IMG/VR virus record: IMGVR_UViG_3300027759_006101
Location: 1 to 64,000 of that record
DNA: 64,000 nt
Reading direction: 5' to 3' (one strand)
Source of the DNA: a virus
The translations under genes were made by a program, and so were the position numbers. Each line of letters starts with the position of its first letter. Within the stretch, counting starts at the first letter, position 1. The notes under the pieces were generated by a model. The model ran no database searches. It worked only from the letters and a program-made list of their open reading frames with translations, and was not told where the DNA came from. This document shows, piece after piece, positions 61,507-64,000 of this stretch.

Positions 61507-61589
61507 TTGTGGAACATATTTATATAATACGAGAATTTCAAAAATATATTCCAAAGGTTAAGATAGTAGATTTGTAAAATAAGAAATGT

Positions 61590-64000
61590 ATGTGGTACTC
61601 AAGAATTATCGAATCTGCAACAGCGTGGGACGTTTTATCTACTAAAGAAGTAACTTGGGCTGGATCCTTCTCCAGAACATTCAAAGATTTTTCATTTTAC
61701 GATGCAAATGAAATGCCAACAATGACTGCTTTGCTAAAACTCATAGGAGAAGTTGAAAAAGGCAAGGGCAATGATTCAATACTAGAAAAATATTTTGAAA
61801 AAGCAAAAGTCGATATTAATGCTTTATCAGATATTTCTATATTTTGTCATAGTATGTCAAAATTTATTGATAGTGAGATGAAAAAACAAGGAAGTTCTGC
61901 AAATACAGATATGATGAAAGTTTTAGACTTTCTTGGAAAACTTAATGAATTTATTAGGTCGCAAGGCCAAGAAGGTTTGGAATTAGGTCAAAAAATTACA
62001 GACTATAATAGTCTGAAGTATTCTGTAAATAGTACATTAGGTATGGGCTACACCACACTTAACTTACTTTTACGAAAAGGCACAAATCTAAATGAATCTT
62101 TAGCTATGTTTGTTTTACGTGGAGATGATATCACGAGATTAGGATATCCATCAAGCGAACAGAGAGATTTGCTCCTTGATCAAATTATAGAGGCTAAACC
62201 AGAATTACAATATTTTCAAGATCATACAAGTGTAATCAACTTAATCAGACGTGGTGAAGGAAATTTTTACTTACCGCAAATAGAAGAATATATTTATTCA
62301 GGAATTGATGAAAGCAAAGTTTTAGAAGTTCTTTTTAAATTATTGTTACATGGTACTCCACAAGATAAAGTTGCATCATTATTATCTTTACTTCCTAACA
62401 AATATAGACTAGCAGTTGCAATAAAAATAGATGAGTACAAAGATTTTGAAAACTTCTCTAAAATTATGGCTTCTAAACTGTATTCAAGCATATCTGAACA
62501 TGATTTCAATAGTGAAACTTCTTTTCTTGCAAAATTAAAATCTTTCAAAACTTTTCTTGAACTAATTTACAGTAAAGGAGACGAATGTACTCCGCTTTTC
62601 ATACAAATGGGGCTTGCAAAACCTGAAGTTATAATTAGATATTTAGAAAAAAATCCAGAAGACTTTGAAAAATTTTCTGAGGATATTTTAGATAGTCTTG
62701 GTGCTGAAGTTAAAAATAAAGTTGTTAAAAATGGTGTTCAAGCAAAAACAAGAATACAAAATGATGGTTTTGCTGCTTTAGAAAAAGCACAATCAGAAAA
62801 AGTTATTGAAGTTAAAAAAGCAACTGAAACTTCCCTTAACTGGGCATATGGTAAAAATCCAAATAAAGTGACTGCTCCTAATGGTATGTCTGAAAGTGAG
62901 CTCAGACAGAAACAAAAAACAGATGAAGTTTTCGATAAATTTATGATTTCTTACGAAGACCGTATGAAGCAAGAATCACCTTTTGCTGGTGTCAGTGAAG
63001 AAAACATTGAAAAATATTCTGATCAAATGGTCATTATAGAGTTTAGCACTTGGGCTCTCAAAGATTTTATGAGAAGGAATAATATTCCTAAGTTGAAATT
63101 AGGTCCAGTTGATTTCACCGAAGAAAAATGGGGAGGATTATTTGTACCAAGATTTCCAACAAAGGATAGAGGTCCTGTTCCTGCAATCATTATCAAAACA
63201 GATATATGGCAACAATTAGCATATCACAAAGCATTAGCAGAAAATATAGGTATGGATGCTCAGCATTATCTTGAAGCAACAAAAAGACACGAAGTTGCTC
63301 ACGCCTTACAATATCTTCAGTCTGGTGATTTTTCATTGCAAGATTCTGTTGAATTAAATCCAGAATTAACTCCAGAAGAAGCATATATTGCAAACCCGTC
63401 AGAACTTTATGCAAGAGTTCACGGAGATATTCCTTATCTCTCTAAAATATTTGATGCTCATATTGGTAAATTAATGTCAGATCCAAAGATATATCAAGCA
63501 GCCAAAGAACAATGGATACTTGATATTCAAGACGAAATGGTTCACTTAATGTCTGGTGGCACTAACGCCAAAAGATTACTTGAGGATATGGAAACTGGCA
63601 GATTTGGTAGTTACACAACATCTACTGGTCAAACAATAAAATTATCAGATCCTCTTGAAGCAATTAATAAAATGTTGCAACGTCAAAGGAATAGATTAGA
63701 AATGATCTTCCATGAGACATTCCAAATTCAAGGAAGAAGAGATTATAGAAGAGGTTTAATAGGTAAAAAAAATCAACTTGCTAGACAAATTGAATCTTCT
63801 CCAATTGATAGTCCTGAAAGAACAAAATTAGAAAAAGAATTAAAAGAAGTGCAATCAAAATTAGTTGAATCTGGAAAAATGTTAATCTTTGACGTAAAGG
63901 ATGTTACTGAAGGAGTGATCGAAGGATACCTAGCAGATTACTTTGGTAAAATTGCAAAGGCCGTAGCAGATGGTTTGCTCACTACTGATGTTGTAAATCC
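61590..64000 (+). CDS. Partial large protein with HExxH zincin-like domain (C-terminus beyond window)
   Basis: The frame from the ATG at 61590 stays open to the end (803 codons). A shifted ATG at 61586 leads to a different short frame and is not used. The N-terminus MWYSRIIES resembles MWYRKVV at 51055. The first ~430 residues are helical repeats. Residues ~470-650 hold the metalloprotease-like part: RHEVAHALQYL (H567, E568, H571) followed 34 residues later by NPSELYARVH, where E605 could be the third zinc ligand of a gluzincin. The last ~150 residues are coiled coil. No clear Shine-Dalgarno is present. It may be a virion protease or injected effector. Confidence 0.7.
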   Translation, partial: MWYSRIIESATAWDVLSTKEVTWAGSFSRTFKDFSFYDANEMPTMTALLKLIGEVEKGKGNDSILEKYFEKAKVDINALSDISIFCHSMSKFIDSEMKKQGSSANTDMMKVLDFLGKLNEFIRSQGQEGLELGQKITDYNSLKYSVNSTLGMGYTTLNLLLRKGTNLNESLAMFVLRGDDITRLGYPSSEQRDLLLDQIIEAKPELQYFQDHTSVINLIRRGEGNFYLPQIEEYIYSGIDESKVLEVLFKLLLHGTPQDKVASLLSLLPNKYRLAVAIKIDEYKDFENFSKIMASKLYSSISEHDFNSETSFLAKLKSFKTFLELIYSKGDECTPLFIQMGLAKPEVIIRYLEKNPEDFEKFSEDILDSLGAEVKNKVVKNGVQAKTRIQNDGFAALEKAQSEKVIEVKKATETSLNWAYGKNPNKVTAPNGMSESELRQKQKTDEVFDKFMISYEDRMKQESPFAGVSEENIEKYSDQMVIIEFSTWALKDFMRRNNIPKLKLGPVDFTEEKWGGLFVPRFPTKDRGPVPAIIIKTDIWQQLAYHKALAENIGMDAQHYLEATKRHEVAHALQYLQSGDFSLQDSVELNPELTPEEAYIANPSELYARVHGDIPYLSKIFDAHIGKLMSDPKIYQAAKEQWILDIQDEMVHLMSGGTNAKRLLEDMETGRFGSYTTSTGQTIKLSDPLEAINKMLQRQRNRLEMIFHETFQIQGRRDYRRGLIGKKNQLARQIESSPIDSPERTKLEKELKEVQSKLVESGKMLIFDVKDVTEGVIEGYLADYFGKIAKAVADGLLTTDVVN

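Noticed and set aside
61523-61528. TATAAT box 61 bases before the right-edge gene as another leaderless site
   Set aside because: The distance to the ATG does not fit the 6-7 base rule; it could still be an ordinary -10 box.
1-64000. tRNA genes, rRNA, CRISPR arrays, insertion sequences, integrase and attachment sites
   Set aside because: Nothing resembling cloverleaf genes, regularly spaced repeats, transposase motifs or tyrosine/serine recombinases was seen; small tRNAs could be missed by eye.

Overview
The window is about 64 kb of AT-rich DNA from a tailed double-stranded DNA bacteriophage (Caudoviricetes), probably one with a large genome. The evidence is an unmistakable packaging and capsid block: terminase large subunit, portal, prohead protease, decoration protein and major capsid protein, transcribed leftward. 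A block of tail and connector genes is transcribed rightward. No replication, integrase, tRNA or ribosomal genes are visible, so this is only part of a genome. Stops are TAA, TAG and TGA, so the standard code is in use. Starts are a mixture of Shine-Dalgarno-led and apparently leaderless. At least six genes or operons have a GTATAAT/GTATAAA hexamer ending only 6-7 bases before the ATG.

Layout: (1) 1-5522, leftward: three large helical or Asn-rich proteins, the first running off the left edge, and a DUF5679 zinc-ribbon gene. (2) 5575-22763, rightward: an FmdB-like zinc ribbon, an Fn3 protein, a double zinc ribbon, a PHP-fold pseudoenzyme, a gp36-like connector, a 1565-residue protein ending in a PA14-like domain, further structural proteins, probable tube proteins and a possible tail chaperone. 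(3) 22743-29507 leftward and 29545-40395 rightward: a roughly 17.6 kb carbohydrate island read outward from a 37-bp divergent promoter region. (4) 40446-61415, leftward: MCP, decoration, acidic scaffold-like protein, giant protease, portal, several unknown virion-like proteins, TerL and a TerS candidate. (5) From 61590, rightward: a large protein with an HExxH zincin motif that runs off the right edge.

The carbohydrate island holds sugar-nucleotide dehydratases and epimerases, a 3-dehydroquinate-synthase-like cyclase, an acetolactate-synthase-like TPP enzyme, an HpcH/HpaI-like lyase, a miniature split E1-type TPP enzyme, a DegT-family enzyme with the PLP lysine replaced by histidine (the ColD/RfbH 3-dehydratase signature), a heptose-kinase-like PfkB protein, three glycosyltransferase candidates, a PhyH dioxygenase, an Mpo1/DUF962 membrane protein and a methyltransferase. 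Together they look like a pathway for an unusual, possibly branched or carbocyclic deoxysugar, used to decorate virions or the host surface. No sugar nucleotidyltransferase is visible, so activated precursors must come from the host or from genes outside the window.

The most unusual items are the portal fused to a Vsr/DUF559-type nuclease, the leaderless promoter motif, a DUF192 domain whose N-terminus is reachable only through an in-frame TGA or a non-standard start, a PHP-fold protein that has lost its metal ligands, a recurrent K-[TIV]-A motif in virion proteins, and the sugar island itself.
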